DNA from: Hyphomicrobium sp. 99
GTDB lineage: Bacteria; Pseudomonadota; Alphaproteobacteria; Rhizobiales; Hyphomicrobiaceae
Direction: 5' to 3'
Length of the DNA stretch: 64,000 bases
Assembly: GCF_000384335.2 (NCBI RefSeq)
Contig: NZ_KQ031382.1
Location: 1,736,001-1,800,000 of the forward strand
Positions 1 to 8,584 of this stretch are shown one piece after another. The notes below the pieces were generated by a model. That model was not told the DNA's origin. It did no database searches and worked only from the letters and a program-made list of their open reading frames with translations. Both the position numbers and the translations under genes were made by a program. Positions within the stretch are counted from its first letter, which is position 1. Every line of letters begins with the position of its first letter.

Positions 1-2
1 AA

Positions 3-101
3 CGTCAGCCTACGTGGGATGGCATAGAATTTGCGCTTGCTCATGCGATACCGGGGGCGCCGTTTCTCAAAAATCTCAATCGGCCGCGATACTTGCGATG
101 A
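3..101 (+). CDS. possible C-terminal end of an upstream gene
   Basis: The third forward frame is open from the window edge to a TGA at 99-101 and gives about 32 residues ending in a basic tail (NRPRYLR). The composition is plausible for a protein C-terminus, but the fragment is too short to assign to a family and the start is outside the window. From 102 to 210 I see no gene; this stretch would hold the promoter of the glutaminase gene. Confidence 0.3.
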   Translation, partial: RQPTWDGIEFALAHAIPGAPFLKNLNRPRYLR

Positions 102-210
102 AAAAACGGTTTGTCGCCAAGCCTGCACACTTCACGGATTTGCGAAACTTATGCTCATTCGCGAGCAAGATCTGACCAAGAAATGAGCAATTTGTGTTCT
201 GAGAGCGAAA

Positions 211-1383
211 ATGGCGTTCTGGAAAAAACGAGAGGCTGGGGGCCAATCAGGACAGATGGATGATGTTTCACGACCGACCGACAAATCGGAATTGATCGAT
301 GCGAAGAGGGGCGAAGCGTTGGATACGCTTCCAGCCTCATCCGATCCACTCACTTTTGCATCTCGGGAACTGGCTGGCGAGACGACCACAACGTCCGACC
401 ACCATTCCCAAGTCGATCGGATGTTGACGGACATTTATGAGCAAGCACGCCCTCTGACCGACGGAATGCTAGCAGACTACATTCCGGAACTAGCCAAGGT
501 GCCTCCGGACTCATTTGGTATCGCGATTGCCACGACAAAAGGACAAGTTCATACGATCGGAGACGCCGACGTCGAATTCACAATACAGTCGACGTCCAAG
601 GCACTGACCTTCTGCATGGCGCTCGAGCTTTCCGGGCGCAAAGAGGTTCTATCGTGTGTCGGGGTTGAACCGAGTGGAGATCCGTTCAACGCGATCGAAT
701 TCAATCCGGTCACCCGCCGGCCGTTCAACCCGATGGTCAATGCCGGAGCTATCGCCATTTCCGGAATGCTCCGCGACACCCTCGGTCCAGACGCCGCCTT
801 TGATCTCGTTCTCGCGCGATTTTCCCAGGCCGCAGGCCGGCAACTGAAATTAAATGAGGATGTATACCGTTCGGAAGCTCTCACTGGGCACCGCAACAGA
901 GCGATCGCGTATCTTCTTCTTAGCGTCGGCGCGTTGAAAGAGCCCGTCGAGCCCGCGCTCGACCTCTATTTCAAACAGTGCTCGATCATGGTGACGGCCA
1001 CCGACTTGGCATTCATGGGCGCGACTATCGCGAACCTCGGCGTGCATCCGGTCACCAATCAGCATGTTTTCGATATTGAAGCGGTACGCGACGTGCAATC
1101 GGTGATGTTCACCTGTGGAATGTACGATTACTCCGGCGGATGGGCGTACGAAGTCGGAATACCTGCGAAGAGCGGCGTCGGGGGCGGCATCCTCGGCGTG
1201 GTCAACCGTCAATTGGGGGTCGGCACGTATTCGCCGCGCTTGGATAGCAATGGCAATTCCGTGCGCGGCATTGCGAGTTTTAGGATGATGTCGGACAGCC
1301 TTGGTCTTCACTCCTTCGATCTGACAAATGCCGGCTCAGGATTCGTCAGCTCCTTTTTCACCTCCGACACCGCTGACGCATAG
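211..1383 (+). CDS. glsA: glutaminase with N-terminal extension
   Basis: This gene encodes a serine-dependent glutaminase that hydrolyses L-glutamine to glutamate and ammonia in the cytoplasm. The beta-lactamase-like fold is recognised by the S-T-S-K motif at residues 127-130 (catalytic Ser127 and Lys130), the PMVNAGAIA segment, and a glycine-rich SGVGGGILG segment near the C-terminus. GlsA proteins are usually about 310 residues. This one has 390, because roughly 70 polar residues precede the catalytic domain; that extension has no motif I know. A STAS protein gene starts 51 bases after the stop and an RsbW-like kinase follows, so the enzyme is probably cotranscribed with a partner-switching module. 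Some bacterial glutaminases are, as I recall, fused to STAS domains, which makes a functional link plausible. The assignment is secure; the role of the extension is unknown. Confidence 0.9.
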   Translation: MAFWKKREAGGQSGQMDDVSRPTDKSELIDAKRGEALDTLPASSDPLTFASRELAGETTTTSDHHSQVDRMLTDIYEQARPLTDGMLADYIPELAKVPPDSFGIAIATTKGQVHTIGDADVEFTIQSTSKALTFCMALELSGRKEVLSCVGVEPSGDPFNAIEFNPVTRRPFNPMVNAGAIAISGMLRDTLGPDAAFDLVLARFSQAAGRQLKLNEDVYRSEALTGHRNRAIAYLLLSVGALKEPVEPALDLYFKQCSIMVTATDLAFMGATIANLGVHPVTNQHVFDIEAVRDVQSVMFTCGMYDYSGGWAYEVGIPAKSGVGGGILGVVNRQLGVGTYSPRLDSNGNSVRGIASFRMMSDSLGLHSFDLTNAGSGFVSSFFTSDTADA

Positions 1384-1434
1384 GGCGCTTCAGCGAACCC
1401 AACGCGACCCCAATAAAACTACTGGGAAGAAAAA

Positions 1435-1770
1435 ATGCGCTTAGATCAAGTTGGACTGCCGGGAGACATCCTCAGAGTGAAGCTCACCGGCGCGCTCGAT
1501 ATCGCGGGGGCAGGCGAGATCGATGTGCCCTTCAGCACGATTTCCGGAAAGAACAATAAGGTCATCGTCGATTTTGCCGACGTTACGTTTCTCGCCTCGA
1601 TTGGCATCAGGCTTCTTGTCAAGGCTGCGCGCGACATCGGCAAAAGAAACGGGCGCCTCGTCGTTTTCGGGCCGACGGCCGATGCGCGAAAGGTGCTTCG
1701 CTCGACTGGTATCGACTCTATAATTACAGTCGTCGCGGACGAAACGGCCGCAATCGCGGCATGCGCCTAG
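1435..1770 (+). CDS. STAS-domain anti-anti-sigma factor
   Basis: This 111-residue protein consists of a single STAS domain. In partner switching, such a protein binds an anti-sigma kinase when unphosphorylated and so releases the kinase's target. The segment VDFADVTFLASIGIRLLV matches the STAS loop that carries the phosphorylated serine; the Ser before Ile-Gly is the likely site. A GGAAG ribosome-binding site lies five bases before the ATG. The kinase gene starts 14 bases after the stop, and a PP2C phosphatase gene lies beyond it on the other strand, so all components needed to phosphorylate and dephosphorylate this protein are adjacent. No sigma factor is visible nearby; the output target is unknown. 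Confidence 0.88.
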   Translation: MRLDQVGLPGDILRVKLTGALDIAGAGEIDVPFSTISGKNNKVIVDFADVTFLASIGIRLLVKAARDIGKRNGRLVVFGPTADARKVLRSTGIDSIITVVADETAAIAACA

Positions 1771-1784
1771 CAGACAAAGTTTAG

Positions 1785-2201
1785 ATGAACCTAGCGGATC
1801 AAATCAGGCTCCAACCTACTGCCGCAGACGTAAAACGACTTAATGCGTGGCTCGACCAGAAGTTTGTTGAGAGTGGCATTGAGGCGTCTCTAGCCGCCGA
1901 TCTGAAGCTTTGCCTCAATGAGGCTATGGCAAATCTCATTAGTTACGGTTTTAGGGATACCGTTGAACCGATGACAGTTGTGGAGATCAAGCTTCAGCGC
2001 GGCCTCGCAAACGCGACGGTCACCGACAATGGGACGTACTTCGATATCCGCCGGTGGGAATTGCCGAAGGATCGCGATTTGATGATTGGCGAGCCTGGCG
2101 GATTCGGCATCGCGCTGATCAAAGAGCGAGCCAGCCACGTCGATTATTCTCGATACGGCGGACTAAATCGGCTCAAGATCGTCTGTGCCGCTAACCCTTG
2201 A
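1785..2201 (+). CDS. RsbW-like anti-sigma factor / serine kinase (HATPase_c)
   Basis: This 138-residue protein is a GHKL-type ATP-binding domain of the RsbW/SpoIIAB kind. It would bind or phosphorylate the STAS protein encoded just upstream. The N box is seen in LCLNEAMANLISYGF, the G1 box in VTDNGTYFDI and the G2-like glycine segment in GEPGGFGIALIKE. The length is normal for a stand-alone anti-sigma kinase. The gene ends 11 bases inside the end of the convergently transcribed CHASE2/PP2C gene, so the two transcripts overlap at their 3' ends. The kinase family is clear; whether it controls a sigma factor or the neighbouring glutaminase cannot be read from the sequence. Confidence 0.85.
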   Translation: MNLADQIRLQPTAADVKRLNAWLDQKFVESGIEASLAADLKLCLNEAMANLISYGFRDTVEPMTVVEIKLQRGLANATVTDNGTYFDIRRWELPKDRDLMIGEPGGFGIALIKERASHVDYSRYGGLNRLKIVCAANP

Positions 2202-4287
2202 ACCGCATAGCGACGCAAGTGATATCGTCTGACTGCTCCATTCCCTCCGAAAAACGTGCCACCTCTTCGGTCAATGTTTGAACGAGATCGGCAGAGGAGG
2301 TCTGCGCCTGCCGGCTCACCCATTTCACGAGCCGGTCCGAGCCAAATACTCGGCCGTCGATGTTGAAAGCCTCCGTGATGCCGTCCGTGAGCAACAAAAT
2401 GCTGTCGCCAGCCACCAATTGGTGGGTTTCCGTCGGATAGTCGGCGAAATCGAAAATGCCAATGGCGGGCCCCATGTAGTGCAACGGTTTGCAGTCTTTG
2501 CCGCCAACTAGGAGAAGCGCATCGTCGTGACCTGCGCTCGACAGGTTGAGTGCGCCGGTTTCAAGGTCGAGAACGGCATAGAAGATTGTGACGAACATTC
2601 CTTCGGAGTTGTCTCGGGAGAGGATTGCGTTGACTTTCGACAGCACGCGCCCGGGATCCTCGTCCTCGACAGCTATTGTCCGAAGAACGGTGCGCGACAC
2701 ACTCATGAAGAGCGCAGCCGGCACGCCCTTGCCGGAAACATCGCCGACGAGGAAACCGAGCTTGGTATCGTTGACGAGGAAGTAATCGAAGAAATCGCCG
2801 CCCACCGACTTGGCGGGCTTCATGACTGCGAAGATATCGAACTTGTCAGCGAGCGGACCGCCGGGCGTTTCTTTCGGAAGAAAGGTGCGCTGAATCTGTG
2901 CAGCAGCCTCCATTTCGCGCGCAATCCGCTGCAGGGCTTGACGCCCACGGTCTCGTTCGCTTTCCGCGTGAAAATAGAGGTAACCCGTTCCGAAAATGTA
3001 GGCCGCAGAATTCGTCATTATCGGAAAGACGGCGTCGAGCAGGACCCCTTGGGAGAATGCCCAAAGGGCACCCAGGGCATACAGACAAACGGCGGCAAAT
3101 CCGACGGCCGCAGCGATGCGAGGACCCGCGAGGTACACTATGGCTGCGAGCAGCAGCGCAGACGCGACGGCAAGAACAAATTCCAGTCCCTTCGCATAAT
3201 CGGGCCGGAGCAACATTCGCCCATCGATCATTTGCTCAAGGGCTTGGGCGTTAATCTCGACGCCAGAGATGACCGGGTCGAGAGGCGTCGCGCGCAAATC
3301 CAGGAGGCCCGGTGCGCTGGTTCCGATAATTGCGATACGTCCGATGAGGTTATTCGCGGGGGCTTTGTCGTTCAGCACGTCAGCCGCTGAAATCGCGCGC
3401 CTCGGATCGTGATGCGAAAAGTAGAGCCAGAGTTGGCCGTCGCCATCGGTGCGGACCACCGTATTTCCGACCCCGACCGTCGTAATGCCTCTGTTGCCGG
3501 TAAAGCCGCCGTCCCCCGCCGAGCGCACACCGATGGTCTTTGCGCCATTGAAGACCCGGAGCGATTCGGTGACGAGTGATGGAAAGAGGCCGTCCGATAT
3601 TTTCACCACTGTCGGTATGCGACGGAGGATTTGGTCATGATCTGGAAACCAGTTGAGGGCACCCACACCAGCTGCGGCCTTTTCGAGGACAGGAAGATTT
3701 CCGGTCGCAGCTGGAAAGCCTTGCGCGAAGTCCGCAACATTTTCGCCAATTGTCGCGAATGAAGCTTTGGCTTTTGGCGTGGAACCAGTTGCCTGCGATG
3801 TCCCGATGGTACCGAGCACGACTGGTCGAGCCCGGATGGATTCGGCGAAGATATCATCGGGCAATCCGACCTCGGCAAGCTTCGCGATGAACGGTTTTAG
3901 CTCGTCCGAATTGCGCAAAGTCTCGGGCAACTGATCCAGTGGACCCGGGGTCGCATCCGGAAAGACCATGTCAAAGGCGACGACGCGGACGCCCGCGGCG
4001 AGCAACTTATCAACGAGCTTGGCGAGAAGATCCCGTCGCCATGGCCAGTTGCCGAATGTCTCTATCGATGGCTCATCGATATCGATGATCCGCACCGGAT
4101 AGTCCGGATTGGGCACGCGTGGCAGCGTCTGCTGCAGCATGTCGAAGCCGAGCAACCGCAAGCGCGCGACAAAATCGGGATTGGCCTGCCGAAGTAGGAC
4201 GGCCGTTACAAGAACGCTGCCAATTATCAAGCAATACGTTGTTCGAATGCTTAACCGGCGTTTGTGGATTAGCCGCTCATTCTGCAT
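2191..4287 (-). CDS. CHASE2 sensor / PP2C (SpoIIE/RsbU-type) serine phosphatase
   Basis: This is a 698-residue membrane-bound signalling phosphatase. An N-terminal transmembrane helix (about residues 17-33) is followed by a large extracytoplasmic CHASE2 sensor, with the typical DIDEPSIETFGNWPWRR start and AFDMVFPD segment. A set of transmembrane helices lies at about 360-440, and a cytoplasmic PP2C domain fills residues 480-698. The PP2C metal-binding signature is seen as GGDFFDYF near residue 497 and VGDVSGKGVPAALFM. In partner switching such enzymes dephosphorylate a STAS protein in response to an outside signal, and a STAS/kinase pair lies immediately next to the gene. The start is divergent from the FecR-domain gene 87 bases away; CHASE2 and FecR proteins often occur together. 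Confidence 0.9.
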   Translation of the reverse strand: MQNERLIHKRRLSIRTTYCLIIGSVLVTAVLLRQANPDFVARLRLLGFDMLQQTLPRVPNPDYPVRIIDIDEPSIETFGNWPWRRDLLAKLVDKLLAAGVRVVAFDMVFPDATPGPLDQLPETLRNSDELKPFIAKLAEVGLPDDIFAESIRARPVVLGTIGTSQATGSTPKAKASFATIGENVADFAQGFPAATGNLPVLEKAAAGVGALNWFPDHDQILRRIPTVVKISDGLFPSLVTESLRVFNGAKTIGVRSAGDGGFTGNRGITTVGVGNTVVRTDGDGQLWLYFSHHDPRRAISAADVLNDKAPANNLIGRIAIIGTSAPGLLDLRATPLDPVISGVEINAQALEQMIDGRMLLRPDYAKGLEFVLAVASALLLAAIVYLAGPRIAAAVGFAAVCLYALGALWAFSQGVLLDAVFPIMTNSAAYIFGTGYLYFHAESERDRGRQALQRIAREMEAAAQIQRTFLPKETPGGPLADKFDIFAVMKPAKSVGGDFFDYFLVNDTKLGFLVGDVSGKGVPAALFMSVSRTVLRTIAVEDEDPGRVLSKVNAILSRDNSEGMFVTIFYAVLDLETGALNLSSAGHDDALLLVGGKDCKPLHYMGPAIGIFDFADYPTETHQLVAGDSILLLTDGITEAFNIDGRVFGSDRLVKWVSRQAQTSSADLVQTLTEEVARFSEGMEQSDDITCVAMRFKG

Positions 4288-4374
4288 GCGGTGTAAAAAA
4301 GCCCATGGCGCATTTCACGGCCCATGTTACATATGGGCTCATATTGAGGGAAATATAAACTTCGGGTCATCGCC

Positions 4375-5175
4375 ATGGCGATCGCGTATTCGCTGCCTTC
4401 GCTTCGGAATAGGCGTCTTATTGCTGCGTTTTTGGTATCGATCGCGGCATCTGGCTTGCCGGCTCTCGCCGACGATGCGACGCCGGAGGTCGGTACTGCC
4501 ATCACGATAAAGCGCGATGTTCTGGCGACGCTTGGCGACGACAAGCGCAATTTGCAGGAGGGTGGCCGCGTTCATCGAAGCGAGTACCTGGAAACTGGCG
4601 ATGCGTCGGAGGCCGAACTCAAACTTGATGATCAAACCAAGCTTGCGATCGGCCCGAACGCTGATTTGAAGCTCGATGATTTTGTCATCGGAAAGTCTGC
4701 CGGAGTGACAAGTATCGGCGTGAACTTCCTCAAAGGGACGTTCAGGTTCATCACCGGCTCAGAGAAGAAAGACGCCTACCGTATCGAAACGCCTTCCGCG
4801 ACCATCGGCGTGCGAGGAACCGTGTTTGACGTGTATGTCGACGGCAATGGCGACACCCTCGTGCTTTTGCAAGAGGGCGAAGTCAACATCTGCACCAAGA
4901 CGAAATCCTGCAAGCGCCACAATACCGTTGGGCGGATCATTCACGCGACGATCGGCGGCGTACTTTCCGAGCCGCTCAGATTTTCGAAAGGCCTAATCCC
5001 CGGCATAGGAGTCGGGACGGCATTTCCATTCGTCGGCAAAACCTTGCGGATTGATCCTCTACGCCGGCTAAAGACAGCCGATATCATTGAGAATCCTGCG
5101 ACTAAAGCCGGAGGCGCTGTAAAGAAGGGTGCAGGATCACTGGGACGAGCACTCCGAAAGGCGTTGCCGTTTTGA
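4375..5175 (+). CDS. secreted FecR-domain protein
   Basis: This 266-residue protein has an N-terminal signal peptide (a basic start, a hydrophobic stretch around residues 15-30, and cleavage probably after ALA). A FecR domain follows at about 45-180. The FecR core shows in LKLDDQTKLAIGPNADLKLD, in GTFRFITG and in TPSATIGVRGTVFDVYV, followed by LLQEGEVNIC. The C-terminal 80 residues are basic and hydrophobic and match nothing I know. Two close cysteines (CTKTKSC) follow the domain and could form a disulfide. FecR domains of this type, unlike FecR itself, are periplasmic modules found next to CHASE2 sensors. The divergent neighbour is exactly such a sensor, so this protein may present the signal. 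Confidence 0.8.
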   Translation: MAIAYSLPSLRNRRLIAAFLVSIAASGLPALADDATPEVGTAITIKRDVLATLGDDKRNLQEGGRVHRSEYLETGDASEAELKLDDQTKLAIGPNADLKLDDFVIGKSAGVTSIGVNFLKGTFRFITGSEKKDAYRIETPSATIGVRGTVFDVYVDGNGDTLVLLQEGEVNICTKTKSCKRHNTVGRIIHATIGGVLSEPLRFSKGLIPGIGVGTAFPFVGKTLRIDPLRRLKTADIIENPATKAGGAVKKGAGSLGRALRKALPF

Positions 5176-5641
5176 CGCATGGAGGCGGAAAGAAATTGAG
5201 ATCGGCAGCGCCAACATGGCGATGGGCCGCGCGATATCCAGGAAGACCTAATGGGCCATAAGCGGCTGTATGGCGAAGGGACGACGCTTGCTCACCAGCA
5301 GCACTGGCTGCAACGCATCGCGTTCATGCCACCGATATCGATCTAACACGTTGAGGTCTGATTCCGTCTGCTGCTGGCCCAAAGCGGAACTCCGAACTCG
5401 ATCTGACTGGTTATCGGCGATGACTATCCCCAGAGATGGCGGACATATCATGCCCTAACACCGGGACTCGGGTCTCCGGCCACCCTCGCGTCAGCTGGCG
5501 GGTCCGGACACGCGCCGGCCGGAGCAGCATCGGCATTGCCGCTCCGCCGACCCTTGGAAGCTTGATGAACCCCCTCAGCAAATCCGAAATGCGCGGCCGC
5601 GCGAAGCGTGTATGGGGATTTGGAATCGAGGGAGCTCTGAA
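5176..5641. repeat. intergenic region with degenerate dispersed repeat
   Basis: No gene is supported in these 466 bases. Between about 5350 and 5400 there is a segment reading TCTGCTGCTGGCCCAAAGCG, close to the short dispersed element that is frequently mistranslated as MSALGQ-type peptides in Bradyrhizobium-like genomes. Related degenerate pieces occur at 21.3-21.6 kb and 27.9 kb. The element marks the left side of the accessory region. Recognition is by eye and the copies are decayed. Confidence 0.45.
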
Positions 5642-6082
5642 ATGCGGTATCTGCACACAATGGTCCGGGTGACGGACCTCGAAGAGGCAATGGGCTTCTA
5701 CTGCGGCAAGCTGGGGTTGGTGGAGGTGCGGCGGCGCGAAAGTGAGACGGGGCGATTCACGCTCGTCTATTTGGCCGCGCCCAAGGACCTGACCGACGCG
5801 AAGGCCTCCAACGCGCCGATCCTCGAACTCACCTACAACTGGGATCGCGAGGAATATGGTGGCGGCCGCAATTTCGGGCACCTAGCCTTTGAGGTCGACG
5901 ATATCTACGCCTTCTGCACGAAGCTTGCGGATGGAGGCATCGTCATCAACCGGCCGCCGCGCGACGGCTACATGGCTTTCGTCCGCTCGCCCGAGGGAAT
6001 ATCCATCGAGCTTTTGCAGAAGGGCGAGAAACTTCCGCCGGCCGAGCCGTGGATCTCGATGCCGAACATCGGAAGCTGGTAA
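5642..6082 (+). CDS. VOC-family glyoxalase I-like protein
   Basis: This 146-residue protein belongs to the vicinal-oxygen-chelate family and looks like lactoylglutathione lyase (GloA). Two beta-alpha-beta-beta-beta units are visible, and the four expected metal ligands can be placed: His in RYLHTMVRV, Glu in LELTYNW, His in FGHLAFEV and Glu in GISIELLQ. Glyoxalase I turns the methylglyoxal-glutathione hemithioacetal into S-lactoylglutathione. The length fits single-domain GloA. It stands first in front of a Rieske-oxygenase operon but is separated from it by about 280 bases, so it may detoxify reactive aldehydes from that pathway or be independent. The ATG at 5642 matches the family N-terminus; an in-frame ATG ten codons upstream is less likely. 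Confidence 0.85.
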   Translation: MRYLHTMVRVTDLEEAMGFYCGKLGLVEVRRRESETGRFTLVYLAAPKDLTDAKASNAPILELTYNWDREEYGGGRNFGHLAFEVDDIYAFCTKLADGGIVINRPPRDGYMAFVRSPEGISIELLQKGEKLPPAEPWISMPNIGSW

Positions 6083-6365
6083 CTGAAGCTGAGAGGCGGC
6101 GTGTTCGCGCGCCGGTTTCAAGCCACTTCGCTGGCTGAGATCTGTCTCCATCCAGAGAAAGCACCGATCCTGGGCTCTCCATCCAGAGCTGGTCAGGCTC
6201 CGGCTCATTCAGACCGCCTGCGGCCGGCTGTCAGCGGCCGCCCGCACGCGTGCTCTTAGGTTTTGCTGAGGTCTTGCCTTGTGTTTTTGGCGGTTTTCGT
6301 GGTGTGCGACCGAGCAATATAACTCGCTCGGCCATCGCAAAAGCATCGCAGCCAAAGACCCTAAG

Positions 6366-7559
6366 ATGAGATCGATAATGATCGAGAAGAGCAGCTCCGC
6401 CGCAATCAAATGTCCGATTCCGCTGCATGAATTCGACAAATCCGACGGCATCAAAGGTCCGGCTCATGCGTTGCCGGGCGCCTGCTTCACCTCGAGCGAA
6501 TTCTACGATTTCGAATTCAAGGCGGTCTGGGAGAAGGAGTGGTTCTGCATCGGCCGCGCCACGGACATTCCCAATAGCGGCGACTACTTCACGATCACTG
6601 TGGGCAAGGAGCCGCTGTTTGCCATTCGCGATGGTGCGGGCAACGTCAATGTGCTGACCAACGTGTGCCAGCATCGTGCCATGCTGCTTCTCGACGGGCA
6701 CGGCAACACGAAGCGCATCCGCTGCCCGTTGCACTCATGGGTCTACAGCCTGGATGGCAATCTGCTTTCCGCGCCGGCGCTCAACGATGTCGACGACTTC
6801 GACAAGGGCGCCGTGTGTCTGCCGCGCATCCGCAGCGAAATCTGGGAAGGCTTCATCTTTATCACCTTCGATGAGAGCCTGGCCCCCGTCGGCGAGCGCC
6901 TTGCGCATCTCTCCGGGCAGTTGGCGAACTTCCGTATGTCGGAACTCTCCGCCGCTACGCCGTTGGAGATGATTCCCTATGACTGGGATTGGAAGATCTA
7001 CGGCGACGAGTGCTACCACTGTACGCATCTGCATAGCGGCACCTGGTGCAACTTTTATCCGACGCCGGAAGACTGCATCGACGAGGACACCCACCTTTCC
7101 GATCCGGAACGCGGCATCATCGCCTATCAGCTGAAGAGCGAAGTGCTCGACCCCGCGCCGACGCGCACCGGCAAGATCCTGCATCCGCTGCTGCCTGATC
7201 TCACAAAGCTGGAGCGCTCTGGCCTGCAGTACGTCACGGTTATGCCGAACCTGCTGATCGTGACACAGTCGGACAAGGTGAAGTACTTCCTGTGGCTGCC
7301 ACGCGGCCCGGAGCAATCCTATTTCGGTGTCTCCTGGCTATTCCCGAAGTCGACCCTGGAGGGGCCGAATTTCGCCGAAACAGCCGCCATGGAGAAGAAC
7401 GACCTCGGGCCGGTGATGGAGGAAGACCTCTATGCTTGGAGCCGCAGCCAGGCAGGCTTGCGCTCGCGCTTCGCGCCGCGCGGACGTCTGTCGCCGAAGG
7501 AGAAGGTGATCGCCCAGTTCTACGGCTGGCTGATCGACCGCTACCGCGCCGCGTCGTGA
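6366..7559 (+). CDS. Rieske non-heme iron oxygenase, alpha subunit (quaternary-amine type)
   Basis: This is the catalytic subunit (397 residues) of a two-component Rieske oxygenase. The Rieske cluster ligands are Cys101-x-His103 and Cys120-x2-His123. The mononuclear iron ligands are His218 and His223 in the segment GDECYHCTHLH, with a later acidic residue (EEDLYAW) as the likely third ligand. Glu215 lies three residues before the first His, where naphthalene dioxygenase has the electron-bridging Asp205; carnitine monooxygenase CntA also uses Glu here. With the adjacent reductase and betaine-type ABC importer, this points to the GbcA/CntA/stachydrine group, which oxidises N-methylated zwitterions. 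The exact substrate is not readable. The ATG at 6366 gives the normal family length. The preceding 6083-6365 stretch holds no other gene. Confidence 0.85.
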   Translation: MRSIMIEKSSSAAIKCPIPLHEFDKSDGIKGPAHALPGACFTSSEFYDFEFKAVWEKEWFCIGRATDIPNSGDYFTITVGKEPLFAIRDGAGNVNVLTNVCQHRAMLLLDGHGNTKRIRCPLHSWVYSLDGNLLSAPALNDVDDFDKGAVCLPRIRSEIWEGFIFITFDESLAPVGERLAHLSGQLANFRMSELSAATPLEMIPYDWDWKIYGDECYHCTHLHSGTWCNFYPTPEDCIDEDTHLSDPERGIIAYQLKSEVLDPAPTRTGKILHPLLPDLTKLERSGLQYVTVMPNLLIVTQSDKVKYFLWLPRGPEQSYFGVSWLFPKSTLEGPNFAETAAMEKNDLGPVMEEDLYAWSRSQAGLRSRFAPRGRLSPKEKVIAQFYGWLIDRYRAAS

Positions 7560-7572
7560 GCGGAGTGCGTCG

Positions 7573-8568
7573 ATGAACCAGATGAGCCCGATCGAAAAGG
7601 CCGCAGGCGAGAAGCCGGCCGCGATTTCGCTAGTCCTTGAGGTAACCGGACGCCGTTCGGTTGGCGAAGGAATTGAAGAGTTCACATTTGCAAGCGCCGA
7701 CGGCGCGCCATTGCCAGCTTGGCAACCGGGCGCGCATGTCGAGTTCCTTCTTCCGCTAGCGGGCAGGACGGAAGGGCGGAGTTATTCCCTGCTCGGCAAT
7801 TACTCTGATCGCCAGCACTGGCGCATCGCCGTGCAGCTGCAGCCGGAAGGGCAGGGCGGCTCGGTGTGGATGCACAAAAACGCAGTGCTCGGCGCAATGG
7901 TGCCCGCGATCGGCCCACGCCAAGCCTTCACTTTCTTGAAAGCCGAGCGTTATCTCTTCATCGCAGGCGGCATTGGCATCACGCCGCTTCTGCCGATGAT
8001 TGCGGCCGTCTCGGCGCGCGGCAAATCGTGGGAGCTGGTCTATCTGGCGCGCAGCGAATCCCGCTTCGTCTATGCTGAGCAGCTGCGTGCCTATCCGGGC
8101 GGAAAGGTCCAGTTCTACGCGTCCGCTGAGCCCAATTTCGATCTGGCGGCAAAGCTCGAATCGCTGCTCGCCGGTACAGCCGTGCAAGCCTGCGGGCCGG
8201 CGCCGATGCTGGACGCTCTCGAAAAGCTGGCTGCGACTGCAAATGGGAGTTGGAGCCTTTCGATTGAGCGTTTCACCCCGCCCGAACTCGGCAATGGCGA
8301 GCGCACCTTCGAGCTGAAGCTGGCGCGCAGCAACAAAGTGCTGATGGTATCGGCCAACCGCTCGATCCTTGAGGTGCTGCGCGCGGAGGGCATCAAGATC
8401 GACTCGACGTGCCGCTCGGGCTCATGCGGCACGTGCGAGTGCGGCGTGCTCGAAGGCCGCATCGATCACCGCGACCAAGTGCTGACGCCGGCAGAGCGCG
8501 AGCGAGGCAACACCATGATGGTTTGCGTTTCCCGCGCCGCCGGCGATCGTCTCGTGCTCGATATCTAG
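7573..8568 (+). CDS. flavin/2Fe-2S oxidoreductase partner of the Rieske oxygenase
   Basis: This 331-residue protein carries electrons from NAD(P)H to the oxygenase encoded 13 bases upstream. Domain order is flavin binding (RSYSL motif), nucleotide binding (GGIGITPLLPMI) and a C-terminal plant-type ferredoxin domain. The 2Fe-2S ligands are Cys280, Cys285, Cys288 and Cys318. This arrangement is that of phthalate dioxygenase reductase, VanB and CntB, in which the ferredoxin lies at the C-terminus. All cofactor motifs are intact. Pairing with the Rieske alpha subunit is certain from position; the preference for FMN or FAD is not decided here. Confidence 0.9.
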   Translation: MNQMSPIEKAAGEKPAAISLVLEVTGRRSVGEGIEEFTFASADGAPLPAWQPGAHVEFLLPLAGRTEGRSYSLLGNYSDRQHWRIAVQLQPEGQGGSVWMHKNAVLGAMVPAIGPRQAFTFLKAERYLFIAGGIGITPLLPMIAAVSARGKSWELVYLARSESRFVYAEQLRAYPGGKVQFYASAEPNFDLAAKLESLLAGTAVQACGPAPMLDALEKLAATANGSWSLSIERFTPPELGNGERTFELKLARSNKVLMVSANRSILEVLRAEGIKIDSTCRSGSCGTCECGVLEGRIDHRDQVLTPAERERGNTMMVCVSRAAGDRLVLDI

Positions 8569-8584
8569 GGGGAGTGCTTTCTCA

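Noticed and set aside
2527..3390. Open frame of about 287 codons on the + strand
   Set aside because: It is antisense to the PP2C/CHASE2 gene and has no domain.
5176..5641. Left attachment site as a copy of the tRNA-Asn 3' end
   Set aside because: I looked for TCGAACCTACGACC-like sequence here and elsewhere to the left and found none, so the left island end is not claimed.
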